Shown: positions 1 to 7,876 of the stretch, piece after piece
Numbering within the stretch: the first letter of the stretch is position 1
Layout: the number at the start of each line of letters is the position of its first letter
Assembly (NCBI GenBank): GCA_050288705.1
Contig: JBNKEI010000080.1
Location: forward strand, 1 to 42,857
DNA: 42,857 nucleotides
Reading direction: 5' to 3'
DNA from: JBNKEI01 sp050288705
GTDB lineage: Bacteria > Myxococcota > Myxococcia > Myxococcales > UBA5297
Program-made: the position numbers and the translations under genes
Notes under the pieces: generated by a model
The model's input: only the letters and a program-made list of their open reading frames with translations
Told to the model about the DNA's origin: nothing
The model's database searches: none

Positions 1-1
1 C

Positions 2-79
2 GCAGTGGTGGAAGTGAAAGTGGTGGAACCAAAGCCTGTGGAGATCGAACTATTGATGCGCATAACGTTAGGGGGCTGA
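2..79 (+). CDS. 3' end of an unidentified gene (partial)
   Basis: The window opens inside a reading frame (frame starting at base 2) that ends at a TGA at 77-79. The 25 visible residues alternate Val, Glu, Lys and Pro and end in LLMRITLGG. This beta-strand-like, charged pattern reads as a real C-terminus; the other two frames look random. Too little remains to name a family. A surface or PEGA-type beta domain would fit, but that is a guess. The 103 bases up to the next gene hold no feature I can support. Confidence 0.4.
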   Translation, partial: AVVEVKVVEPKPVEIELLMRITLGG

Positions 80-182
80 TTGCTTATATACCTGGTTATT
101 ATTGTATCCAGATTTCTTTGCGCGAGCCATCATTTAATTGCTCGCGACCAAAGTCAGAAGTCGAGGGATTTATTTTTCTAAA

Positions 183-1139
183 CTAAAGCAAGTCGTTTCC
201 TAACAACTCATGATTACTTACATAACCCTGTTCGACAAAGCGACTACCGTCCATTATGCAGAAGTGGGCATATTGCACGCAGGAAATTTCCACCAGACCA
301 TCGCCTGTACGCACCAAAAATCGTTTTTGAACACAATCGATGATTGCGGTACCGGCCTTATGCGGCATTGATTCGGTCATGCATGCGTCGTCTGTTTCAC
401 ACGTAACCGCGTACCAAATTACTAGCTTATGCCCACGCAGCGTTGTCCACGCCCCGCCTACAGGGTTGCTAGCACGGATAAGGCAGCAGACTGAGTGACT
501 AGTTTCCTCCCAGTTAATGGCTACGATTTGAGTATTCACCAACGGTGCTGCGGTGGCTACAAGGTGATCTTGTGGCTTTTTTTCAATGAATTCGCCTGCA
601 TGCAACGCATCGAGAAAGTTGAAAATAAGCGTCTGGCAGGAATGGCTCGCCTTGTGTAAAAGCGATCCAAGGGTTTCCTGAGGGCCAATAGCAAATTTTT
701 CTTGCGCAATAATGTCCCCGGCGTCGAAAGTCTCGGTTAATGTGTGTAAAGTAACCCCGGTTTCTTCATCGCCATTTCTGATTGCCCAAAATTCCGGGCA
801 AGCACCGCGATATTTGGGCAAGAGCGATGGATGTAAATTGACCGCAGCCAGACGCGGTATGGCAATAAGATCGGTGGGCAGTTTTGTGTCGTAAGAAGAG
901 ACAATGAGTACATCAGGTTCTGCTGCTTTAATCTGTTCTAGAAAGGCTGCGTCGTTTAAGTGTTTAGGAGCGAGATAGGGTATTTGTGCAAGCCGTGCTA
1001 CTGTAATTAGCTCATCATTGTTGTTTCTGTTGGAAAGCGGAAGCACCAAATAACGGACGTGCTCTTTAGCTCGTAGCACGAGTGACCAGAACACATTAGG
1101 GCCAATTACTCCCGGACAGGCAAAGACGACAACGTTCAT
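183..1139 (-). CDS. Formyltransferase family protein (Fmt-like)
   Basis: A 318-residue formyltransferase that would move a formyl group from 10-formyltetrahydrofolate to an amine. The hydrolase-like core carries NLHPSLLPKYRG, and Asn101, His103 and Asp139 (in FDAGDII) reproduce the Asn-His-Asp triad of Fmt and GART with the same 36-residue His-Asp spacing. A C-terminal domain starting near VNTQIVAINWEE resembles the Fmt C-terminal (tRNA-contacting) domain. The length suits methionyl-tRNA formyltransferase, but HTLTETFDAGD differs from the usual Fmt text, so a sugar-nucleotide or other amine formyltransferase is possible. The open frame extends 56 codons further upstream into rsmD; I chose ATG at 1139 because the family's N-terminal strand (MNVVVFACPG) begins there and a GAGG lies upstream. 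It is divergent from rsmD with 54 bases between the starts. Confidence 0.85.
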   Translation of the reverse strand: MNVVVFACPGVIGPNVFWSLVLRAKEHVRYLVLPLSNRNNNDELITVARLAQIPYLAPKHLNDAAFLEQIKAAEPDVLIVSSYDTKLPTDLIAIPRLAAVNLHPSLLPKYRGACPEFWAIRNGDEETGVTLHTLTETFDAGDIIAQEKFAIGPQETLGSLLHKASHSCQTLIFNFLDALHAGEFIEKKPQDHLVATAAPLVNTQIVAINWEETSHSVCCLIRASNPVGGAWTTLRGHKLVIWYAVTCETDDACMTESMPHKAGTAIIDCVQKRFLVRTGDGLVEISCVQYAHFCIMDGSRFVEQGYVSNHELLGNDLL

Positions 1140-1193
1140 GCTGACTATCTTACCTCGATTTCCTCGATTAGGCAGTAAAGGAAGAATAATAGG

Positions 1194-1748
1194 ATGAGAA
1201 TTATTGCAGGCTGGGCACGTGGAAGAGTCTTGAAGGGCCCTAGTAGAGAAGGAATTCGCCCGACCGCAGATAGGGTTAGAGAAGCCATATTCAATATACT
1301 GGGACAATGGCTTGATGGACTAACAATACTCGATCTTTTTGCTGGCACTGGCGCCATGGCTTTGGAAGCTCTTTCGCGCGGCGCCAAAAGTGCAGTATTG
1401 GTCGATCATTCACGAGAATCTATTAGTATATGTAAAGAAAACATTGACCAATTGGAAATGTCTAATCTTGCCTCAGTTGTATGCGCATCGGTAGCTCCGG
1501 CAACTTTAGAAAAGCTTCGTAAATATGGCTCTTTTGATCTAATTTTTGCTGATCCTCCCTATCGTCATTCATCGAATGACGTGCTTAATGCGATTGCATC
1601 AGTCGATTTGTTGAACAAAAATGGTCGCTTAGTAATTGAGCATGACAAGAGGGTTGCGTTGCCAGGTTTAGTAACCAATTTGGAGCTTCGAGAGGACAGA
1701 AGATTTGGAGATACTGTGGTGTCTTTTTATCGCAAAAATTGCGAATAA
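1194..1748 (+). CDS. rsmD: 16S rRNA (guanine(966)-N2)-methyltransferase RsmD
   Basis: RsmD methylates N2 of G966 in 16S rRNA using S-adenosylmethionine, during assembly of the small ribosomal subunit. The 184-residue length is normal. The family N-terminal text MRIIAGWARGRVLKGP and RPTADRVREAIFNIL (22-36) is present, followed by the SAM-binding loop DLFAGTG (47-53) and the catalytic FADPPY (118-123). The start ATG at 1194 lies behind AAGGAAG. It is divergent from the formyltransferase. The next gene on the same strand starts 45 bases after its stop, so they could share a transcript, though the functions are unrelated. Confidence 0.95.
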   Translation: MRIIAGWARGRVLKGPSREGIRPTADRVREAIFNILGQWLDGLTILDLFAGTGAMALEALSRGAKSAVLVDHSRESISICKENIDQLEMSNLASVVCASVAPATLEKLRKYGSFDLIFADPPYRHSSNDVLNAIASVDLLNKNGRLVIEHDKRVALPGLVTNLELREDRRFGDTVVSFYRKNCE

Positions 1749-1792
1749 GAACCATCGTTGTTATTCACGCATGATTAACGGGTAGGAGCATT

Positions 1793-2575
1793 GTGGTGAA
1801 GCATTCTCATTTTGTTATTGGGAGGTTGGCGCTGATAGCGGTAATTCTCATGGCATGTGCCTGCAACCCTGCTCGCGGTATACCCGTGTTTCTTTGGCAT
1901 TCAGTTGGAGAGGGTACTTCCGGCGATTACGATGTGCCGGTTGAAGAGTTTGATCGGGAATTAGCCATGATTAAGGCTCATGGGGCTACAGTAATTACTT
2001 TGGATCAACTATTCGATGCTCGCTACCAAGGCGGCGAATTGCCAAAAAAGGCGGTAATTCTAACGTTTGATGATGGGCTTGCTTGCTTATATCGAGCCGC
2101 AATGCCGGTATTAAAGAAACACAAAATGGTGGCCGAGGTTTTTGTAGTGGGAGCTTTCACTGCCGAGGACGAAGCTCGTCGAGTGGTACACCACGACAAG
2201 CATGGTGCTCACCCCTATTTGATTTGGCCAGAGTTGATTGAGATGAATCGTAGCGGTGTTTTTAAAATTCAATCGCACTCAATGACTCATCGCAAGCATA
2301 CTCAATTATCCGAGGCAGAGAAGTATGCAGAGCTTGCCGATTCCAAGCGTCTGTTTTCTCAAAGGCTAGGCGTTCCTATTAATTTTTATGCCTATCCGTA
2401 TGGAGGCTTTAGTACTTTTTATCGCGACCAAGCCGAGAAAGTAGGTTACCGAGGGGCGCTGGCGGTGCAGAAGGGAATAGGAACCCGTTATGGCATGCTC
2501 CGTGAAAGCGTTCATAGAGGCTCGGAAAAACAGTTTTCGCAAATTTTGGAACGCTATTTCGGTCCGCTTAATTAG
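1793..2575 (+). CDS. Polysaccharide deacetylase (NodB homology) lipoprotein
   Basis: A 260-residue NodB-type deacetylase, expected to remove N- or O-acetyl groups from an envelope or extracellular polysaccharide. TFDDG (91-95) supplies the first metal/catalytic aspartates, and SHSMTH (161-166, His162 and His166) is the zinc-binding His-x3-His. YPYGGF near 202 is the third conserved motif. The N-terminus is hydrophobic and ends in LMAC (Cys22), which fits a lipobox, so the enzyme is probably anchored facing the periplasm. The text from PVFLWHSV onward resembles PgaB/IcaB-type deacetylases. GGTAGGAG just upstream serves either GTG at 1793 or GTG at 1796; the latter has better spacing. No polysaccharide synthesis genes are adjacent, so the substrate is unknown. 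Confidence 0.88.
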   Translation: MVKHSHFVIGRLALIAVILMACACNPARGIPVFLWHSVGEGTSGDYDVPVEEFDRELAMIKAHGATVITLDQLFDARYQGGELPKKAVILTFDDGLACLYRAAMPVLKKHKMVAEVFVVGAFTAEDEARRVVHHDKHGAHPYLIWPELIEMNRSGVFKIQSHSMTHRKHTQLSEAEKYAELADSKRLFSQRLGVPINFYAYPYGGFSTFYRDQAEKVGYRGALAVQKGIGTRYGMLRESVHRGSEKQFSQILERYFGPLN

Positions 2576-2596
2576 ATGCTCATCTGCGGTAGTTTC

Positions 2597-3994
2597 TTAT
2601 TCTTTGCGTCGTTTTCCCCCTCGCAAAATTTGGAAATAACGTCGAGCGATACCCGAGGCCTTGGCTGCGCGCATTACGTTTCCACCATGTTCTTCCAGAA
2701 CTCGGGCGATATATCGCTGCTCAAATTCGCGAACAACTCGTAATCGTGCAACCGGAAGAGGTAGCTTCTGAGCAATTACTTCGCTGATATAATCGGGGAT
2801 GTTTTGGCTTTCGCTGGCAGCCGCGCTTATGGTTTCCGCACTATAATCATTAGCGTCGCTGCCATCACAGGCAGACGAAGTCGCCAATTCGCCTAATGCT
2901 AACTCTCGCGCTACTGCATTGCGCAGTTGCCGGATATTGCCTGGCCATGGAGCATCTAACCACCGATGAAGAACTTCTTGAGGAATGGCATTTTCGTCAC
3001 CGCCTAATTCTTTCCAAAAATGCCTTACTAATACAGCAATGTCCCCAATTCGTCTGCGCAAAGGGGGCAACTCAATTCTTCCTACTGCCAACCGATAAAA
3101 AAGGTCGTCCCGAAACTGCCCTTTTTGAACCATTTGATCGAGATTACGTCTGGTGGCAGCAATGACCCTAACGTTGACGCGAACGAAACGCTCTGAACCT
3201 ACCCGTCGAATCTCTGATCGTTCAATTGCTCGTAGTAATTTCGGCTGTAAAGAAATGTCCAGATCGCCAATTTCATCAATCAACAGCGTGCCTCGATGGG
3301 CCTGCTCAAACACTCCTTTACGCGAAGAAACCGCGCCGGTGAAAGAACCTCTTTCGTGTCCAAAAAGTTCCGACTCCATAAGGTGAGTAGGCACTGTAGT
3401 ACAGTCGAACACTACAAAAGGCTGCGCGGCTCGCGGGCTTGCTTCATGGATAGCCTCGGTAAGTGCTTCTTTTCCGGTTCCAGTCTCACCTTCTATGACT
3501 AGCGGTACATCAGTGGCGGCTAATCTTTCAATTAGTGGATATAGTCGCTGCATAGGCCGGCTTGACCCAATCACTGGACCAAACCTAGTCTTCAGAGCTG
3601 ATTCGCTGACCGAAGAAACCATGCGCCGTTCTACTCGCAAAACAGTAGAGCCTAACTGCAAAAGCTCGCCGCCTCGGAGCAGCGCTTCGCGAATTTGCAA
3701 GCCGCAACTAAAAGTTCCGTTAGTAGAATCAAGGTCGCTTATCCGCAAGTAATCGCCAGTAATCTCCAGCTCAGCGTGACGGCGCGAAACTTGGGGGTCC
3801 GAAAGCCTCAAGGCGCATGCCGGACTTTGCCCTATTAATATGGGAGAGGGCTCGTCGTCATCGAAAGTTAAAGAAAGACCTACATCACGGCCTTCGGTAA
3901 CCAGCAGACGGAACGCCCCATGTGAGCTAGAAGCTTGGGCGGAAGGACGGACCTCAGTATGGCTATTCTCTAAATCGGCGAATTCATTGTTCAT
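2597..3994 (-). CDS. FHA-domain sigma-54-dependent transcriptional activator
   Basis: A 465-residue bacterial enhancer-binding protein. Residues 29-122 form an FHA domain (IGQSPAC, SRRH and DSTNGTF), which binds phosphothreonine. The AAA+ domain follows, with Walker A GETGTGKE (169-176), the sigma-54 contact loop GSFTGA (216-221), Walker B LLIDEIGDL (237-245) and an arginine-finger region. A short Fis-type HTH lies near 437-460 (GGNVMRAAKASGI). An FHA input in place of a receiver or GAF domain is typical of Myxococcota and implies control by a Ser/Thr kinase. A PEGA kinase gene lies immediately upstream on the same strand. The inferred route is envelope signal, kinase, FHA binding, then sigma-54 promoter opening. 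Target promoters are not visible. Confidence 0.93.
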   Translation of the reverse strand: MNNEFADLENSHTEVRPSAQASSSHGAFRLLVTEGRDVGLSLTFDDDEPSPILIGQSPACALRLSDPQVSRRHAELEITGDYLRISDLDSTNGTFSCGLQIREALLRGGELLQLGSTVLRVERRMVSSVSESALKTRFGPVIGSSRPMQRLYPLIERLAATDVPLVIEGETGTGKEALTEAIHEASPRAAQPFVVFDCTTVPTHLMESELFGHERGSFTGAVSSRKGVFEQAHRGTLLIDEIGDLDISLQPKLLRAIERSEIRRVGSERFVRVNVRVIAATRRNLDQMVQKGQFRDDLFYRLAVGRIELPPLRRRIGDIAVLVRHFWKELGGDENAIPQEVLHRWLDAPWPGNIRQLRNAVARELALGELATSSACDGSDANDYSAETISAAASESQNIPDYISEVIAQKLPLPVARLRVVREFEQRYIARVLEEHGGNVMRAAKASGIARRYFQILRGGKRRKE

Positions 3995-4021
3995 AGCGCG
4001 GGGATTATAGTGCTACTTTTC

Positions 4022-4037
4022 ATTAGGAGCACCTAAT
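4022..4037. promoter_or_regulatory. Perfect inverted repeat upstream of the FHA-sigma54 gene
   Basis: ATTAGGAGCACCTAAT has two perfect 6-base arms and a 4-base loop. It lies about 28 bases before the ATG of the sigma-54 activator and after the kinase stop. No T-run follows on either strand, so an operator is more likely than a terminator. Function is inferred from position only. Confidence 0.3.
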
Positions 4038-4110
4038 AAAACCGTTTTCTGTTTACTTATTTCATTTCAGAGCGCTGGATAAAGAGGGGCGGGGCGAGAG
4101 TTCGCAATGC

Positions 4111-5847
4111 CTAGTCTTTTAAGGTCTTGGTGGAAGGTGGGGGAAAGCGAATAAATTCGTCCGTTTTTAAAGAAGAAGGGGCTTTTGCCGGCTGCTTGGC
4201 TTTAGGTTTAGCTCTAAGCTTAGTCTTAGCCTTAGCCTTAGGTTTGGGAGATAACCGAACAAATACTTGGTCATTGGCTAATGGAAAAATCTCTCGCGTT
4301 GCCAGTTGATACCTTCGGTGATAAAACTTGACCACTATTGGTTTTTCGCTGCGTCTTATCTGTAGCTTTTTAGGGGTGAGTCCCTGGAGCTTTCCGTCGA
4401 TAATTATTTTCGCGTTTTTGGGAATGGAATCGATTTGTAAGGTTACCAGTTGCAGCTCTGGAGCAGGTTCGCTTGATATGGCTGCCGGTTCAACAGTGTT
4501 TCTAGTAACCGTTACCGGATCTGCTGGTTCAACTGGTGTTGGTGGGAGGGGCGTAGCTGCTTCGACTTTGCTAGATTCGGTTGGAGAGGCAGGAGAATTA
4601 GCAGGCGGTGGTTGCGAGGTGGGCCTAATCACCAAAAGTAAAATAGCACATACAACAGCTCCGGCTCCGGTGCCTAAGATTAATTTATATTTTGGTTTGG
4701 AAATTTGTTTTCGTTTTACAGGTGGAGAAAACTTTTTGGTCGAGTCTGGAATAATAATTCTTACAGTTTCATCCGGTGGCTCCATGGGGCTCATGGCAAT
4801 GGTCACATCAGGAATACAAACTCCCTGGTCAGTCTCTGCCGGTGGTATTTGGGTAATTTGCGATCCACTAGTAACGTTATGCAGCATTTCTCGCTTTTCT
4901 TCGATGCGATCAGCAAAAAGGTCTTGCATTAACCTAGAAAGAGTTACGTCTTCAAGCTCGCCGCTGTTTAGTACCCGGAGTGCCGCTACTAAGTCACGCC
5001 GCATTTCCAAGGCGCTGGAATAGCGATCTTCTGGCAAGCGGGAAAGAGCGCGCATGCAAATTTTTTCTACTAGTTCAGGGTATCCAAGCACTAGTTCGGA
5101 AGGTCTGGGAACGCGCTCATTGCATATGGCTTGAAAAGTAAGATAAGGGCTTTCTCTTTTGAAAAGACGGCGCCCAACCGTTAACTCATACAAAACAATG
5201 CCCAGAGCAAAGATATCCGATCGTCTATCTAGGGGAAGATTCTGGCACTGCTCGGGTGACATGTACTCCAGTTTCCCCTTAAGCTGGTCTCCCATTGTGT
5301 GGGTTGAGCGGTCAACCGACTTGGCAATGCCAAAATCGAGAACCTTTACCTCGCCAGCGTAGGAAACCATGATGTTTTGTGGGGAGATGTCTCGGTGAAC
5401 TACGTGCTGACTAATCCCCGAAGTGTCGGTGAGTTCATGCGCGGCGTGTAATCCCGCGCAAGCCTCGGCTATAATGTAGGCTCCTAACGTGTAACTCAGG
5501 GTTTCTGAGCGAGTCGACAACCTGCGCATGATGCCGCCTAAACTTTCACCCTCGATGTATTCCATGACCAGAAAAAGGTCTTGGTCGTGGTAGGTCAGTT
5601 CTTGTACCTGTACGACTTGGGGGTGGCGAATGCCAGAAACAATGCGCGCTTCGTCGAGAAACATGCTTACAAAAGAAGGGTTACGTGCCAAATGTGGCAG
5701 AATTCGCTTAAGAACAATGGGGCGCTCGAATGCTCCCGGGCCGCTAAGGCGCGCAAGAAAAATTTCTGCCATGCCTCCGGTGGCTAGGTGGCCTAATACT
5801 TCATATCTCCCAATCGATTTGGGAATTGGAGTCGGGTAAGTATTCAT
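4111..5847 (-). CDS. Membrane Ser/Thr protein kinase with C-terminal PEGA domain
   Basis: A 578-residue Hanks-type kinase. The N-terminal half is the kinase domain: glycine loop GHLATGGMAEIF (19-30), ATP-binding Lys47 in VLKRI, catalytic loop HRDISPQN (151-158), DFG (171-173) and a conserved APE-equivalent MSPEQ (196-200). The HRDISPQN wording is characteristic of Myxococcota kinases. A juxtamembrane region leads to one transmembrane helix at about 388-407, then a Pro/Ala/Ser-rich stretch and a PEGA domain (about 468-532), and the chain ends in a Lys/Ala-rich tail made of KPKA-like units. The kinase domain should be cytoplasmic and the PEGA domain outside the inner membrane, perhaps touching the cell wall. 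It precedes the FHA-sigma54 gene by 116 bases on the same strand and is its best partner candidate. No Shine-Dalgarno is evident at the ATG. Confidence 0.93.
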   Translation of the reverse strand: MNTYPTPIPKSIGRYEVLGHLATGGMAEIFLARLSGPGAFERPIVLKRILPHLARNPSFVSMFLDEARIVSGIRHPQVVQVQELTYHDQDLFLVMEYIEGESLGGIMRRLSTRSETLSYTLGAYIIAEACAGLHAAHELTDTSGISQHVVHRDISPQNIMVSYAGEVKVLDFGIAKSVDRSTHTMGDQLKGKLEYMSPEQCQNLPLDRRSDIFALGIVLYELTVGRRLFKRESPYLTFQAICNERVPRPSELVLGYPELVEKICMRALSRLPEDRYSSALEMRRDLVAALRVLNSGELEDVTLSRLMQDLFADRIEEKREMLHNVTSGSQITQIPPAETDQGVCIPDVTIAMSPMEPPDETVRIIIPDSTKKFSPPVKRKQISKPKYKLILGTGAGAVVCAILLLVIRPTSQPPPANSPASPTESSKVEAATPLPPTPVEPADPVTVTRNTVEPAAISSEPAPELQLVTLQIDSIPKNAKIIIDGKLQGLTPKKLQIRRSEKPIVVKFYHRRYQLATREIFPLANDQVFVRLSPKPKAKAKTKLRAKPKAKQPAKAPSSLKTDEFIRFPPPSTKTLKD

Positions 5848-5984
5848 TTTTTTCAGTCAGTTGTTCCTAGTTTGCGAAAACTTCCTGTAGGACTATACTC
5901 CTCGATTGAATACTGCATAGTGCATCGGGCGCTAATGCGAGTATATGTAGAGTAATTACTTAAATCTGTCAGCAGCATATGGTA

Positions 5985-6010
5985 GAACGTCAACGATGTT
6001 GAACGTCAAC
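5985..6010. promoter_or_regulatory. Direct repeat pair in the kinase/TPR divergent promoter region
   Basis: GAACGTCAAC occurs at 5985-5994 and again at 6001-6010, a 16-base period. The second copy also lies in a partly palindromic context (GTTGA-ACG-TCAAC). The pair is 28 bases before the TPR-protein start, inside the 190-base spacer between divergent genes. It could be a regulator site serving either gene; no known consensus is recognised. Confidence 0.3.
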
Positions 6011-6037
6011 CATAATTTCTGACAAAGAGCTAGGGGC

Positions 6038-6847
6038 ATGAAGAACCTGATTGGAGAATTGGGACAGAGTTTCATGCTTAAAGCTCTGTGTCTTCCGAGA
6101 AGTAGAGGATTGGCTCTAACTATTGTCATTTCAGGGGTGGTTTTGTTATCGGAACGGGCAACCGCTGCGGAAGACGCCAAATTCTTGAATGAACAAAGCT
6201 TTAAAGCTTTTAACGAAGGACGATATGCCGATGCGGCGCGCTATTCGCGCGAAGCCTACAAGCTGGAGCCAGAAAACACCATACTGCTATACAATCTGGC
6301 GAGAGCATGCGAAGAAATGAAAGATTGGTCGTGTGCTATCCATAACTATGAGAAATATTTAGAGAAAGAACCCAGGGTGCAGGATCGCAAGTCAGTTGAA
6401 GAGCATATAAAATTCTTAAAAGACAGAAGTGGTCTCAGACCTTCTCCTGTCCCCGCCGCTCCTAAACGCGCGCTTACAGTGCCTATGCCTGAGTCAGGAC
6501 GTCAACCTCGAACTTCTGTTCACCAAACCAGCAAAATGCCTTGGCTGGTTGGTGGTACTGGTGCTGCAGCGATGGTCGTTGGCGGAATATTGGTTTTAGT
6601 GGGTAACTCTCGTTATGATGCTGCAAATGATTCCCAAGTTGAACAAAAAGAGTCTATTCCTAGGCAAGAGAGCGCCATTTTTCTTAGAAAAAGTGGCATT
6701 GGCATTATTTGTGGGGGTGGAATTGTTCTTGCTGGGGGAGCTATCTGGTATTTATGGGAAAACGGTTACCTGAGTAAAGATAAAGAAAAATCGGCTTTAC
6801 AATTTCAGGCTGGGCCAACCTCGGTTCAAGCTTCTTTTCGGTTTTAG
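6038..6847 (+). CDS. TPR-repeat membrane protein of unknown function
   Basis: A 269-residue envelope protein. A hydrophobic signal or anchor lies at about 24-42 and ends in ATAAE. TPR-like helices follow (SFKAFNEGRYADAARYSREA and the next unit with YNLARACEEMKDW), a pattern common in Myxococcota proteins that begin with such repeats. A Pro-rich linker (about 131-165) leads to two hydrophobic segments (near 170-188 and 220-242) and a short tail. TPRs suggest protein-protein contacts in the periplasm. AGGGG precedes the ATG at 6038; a second Met at residue 13 is an alternative start that would give a more normal signal peptide. It is divergent from the kinase, and the exonuclease gene follows after 5 bases, so those two are probably co-transcribed. 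No specific function can be assigned. Confidence 0.75.
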   Translation: MKNLIGELGQSFMLKALCLPRSRGLALTIVISGVVLLSERATAAEDAKFLNEQSFKAFNEGRYADAARYSREAYKLEPENTILLYNLARACEEMKDWSCAIHNYEKYLEKEPRVQDRKSVEEHIKFLKDRSGLRPSPVPAAPKRALTVPMPESGRQPRTSVHQTSKMPWLVGGTGAAAMVVGGILVLVGNSRYDAANDSQVEQKESIPRQESAIFLRKSGIGIICGGGIVLAGGAIWYLWENGYLSKDKEKSALQFQAGPTSVQASFRF

Positions 6848-6852
6848 CGGCC

Positions 6853-7677
6853 ATGATTCGTAGTACTTTTCAAATTCTTCGCGGTATTGGCCCTTCCCGG
6901 GAAAAAGACTTGTGGGCTGCTGGTTTTGACACTTGGGACAGGTACCTATCTTCGCCCAAGACTATTCTTTCGGTTGCGCAAGATCGCAATGCGCGCATTG
7001 GTCTTCAGGAAGCAAAGCAAGCATTTCAAGCGCGTGACCTATGTCGTCTTGCAACAATGGTGCCTTCGCGAGAACGCTGGCGTTTATATCCTGAATTTAA
7101 AGACGAAGTAGTTTTCTTTGATATTGAAACCGATGGTACATCAACTCAAACTCCCACGGTGGTGAGCCTTTTTCATTCCCAGGGATTTGAGGTGTTTATC
7201 CATGGACGCAATCTTCAAGAAGTTCCCCAAGCATTGGCTCGATGGCCTATGTGGATTACTTTTAATGGCGTTGGATTCGACGTGCCGGTTCTGGCTTCTT
7301 ATTTTGGAGAATTGCCGAGACCAGCTCTTCATCTAGACTTACGATTTGTTTGTCGTCAAGTTGGATTAAGGGGTGGGCTGAAAAAAATTGAAGAGCAAGT
7401 TGGTATTTCCCGTCCACAACATTTGCATGGTATTAATGGACTAGATGCGGTTTTTCTTTGGAAAGAATTTCAGCGAAATTCTGACACGCAATTGTTGCGC
7501 AAGCTTGTTGAATACAATATTTACGATACTATTCAATTGCGTTCGTTAGTGGAAATTGTTTTTAATAAGTTAGTCGAAAATCTTGGGTTTCAGAATAAAC
7601 GCATTCCGGTTTTTGAACGAGGCGACATTCTTTACGATGCAAGTCGCCATATATTGGACTGTACTTCAAGCTTTTGA
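6853..7677 (+). CDS. YprB-like DEDDy 3'-5' exonuclease (RNase H-like fold)
   Basis: A 274-residue predicted exonuclease. Residues 1-60 look like a helix-hairpin-helix region (LRGIGPSREKDLWAAG). The catalytic domain follows with FDIETD (Asp90, Glu92), Asp143 in NGVGFDVPVL, a conserved LDLR (161-164) and YNIYDT (Tyr221, Asp225), which together make the DEDDy set. This matches the YprB/RNase_H_2 group, proposed to act in DNA metabolism. The gene starts 5 bases after the TPR gene, so the two are likely one operon although their functions differ. Substrate (DNA or RNA) cannot be read from the sequence. Downstream, 7688-7717 can fold as an AT-rich hairpin, partly inside the receiver relic. Confidence 0.8.
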   Translation: MIRSTFQILRGIGPSREKDLWAAGFDTWDRYLSSPKTILSVAQDRNARIGLQEAKQAFQARDLCRLATMVPSRERWRLYPEFKDEVVFFDIETDGTSTQTPTVVSLFHSQGFEVFIHGRNLQEVPQALARWPMWITFNGVGFDVPVLASYFGELPRPALHLDLRFVCRQVGLRGGLKKIEEQVGISRPQHLHGINGLDAVFLWKEFQRNSDTQLLRKLVEYNIYDTIQLRSLVEIVFNKLVENLGFQNKRIPVFERGDILYDASRHILDCTSSF

Positions 7678-7684
7678 TTAATTC

Positions 7685-7850
7685 TTATGCTAATAGATGT
7701 TTAATTACATTAGCATCAACCGGTTTAGCTAAGTGCATTTCGACGACTTTGCTTTACTAATCCCAATATATCCATCATAGGCCACGTCAACATCGTGACC
7801 AAGCAGAGCAAGTACCTCTCGAAGACTGTCGGCCGTGTCTTTATTGTCTT
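7685..7850 (-). pseudogene. Relic of a response-regulator receiver domain
   Basis: On the minus strand, 7850 to about 7750 translate as a receiver N-terminal half: DTADSLREVLALLGH followed by DVAYDG, the usual helix 1 and strand 2 text. A different frame then reads MHLAKPVDANVIKHLLA and ends at a TAA (7685-7687). That is the usual receiver C-terminus containing the conserved Lys-Pro. The central part, with the phosphoacceptor Asp and the Thr/Ser strand, is missing, and the two halves are out of frame. It is therefore a receiver domain broken by a deletion, lying between two intact convergent genes. Confidence 0.65.
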
Positions 7851-7876
7851 TAAATGCTTATCATTTTGGGCTGGAA

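Noticed and set aside
1145..1387. An 80-residue minus-strand frame over the rsmD start
   Set aside because: It runs antisense through conserved rsmD codons and has no recognisable motif.
4195..4250. CTTAGG-like hexamer repeats in the kinase 3' region
   Set aside because: They simply encode the Lys/Ala/Pro tail of the kinase; no separate element is needed.
4328..5023. A 231-residue plus-strand frame opposite the kinase gene
   Set aside because: It is the mirror of the Pro/Ala-rich linker and kinase coding sequence, has no family wording, and the kinase is unmistakable.
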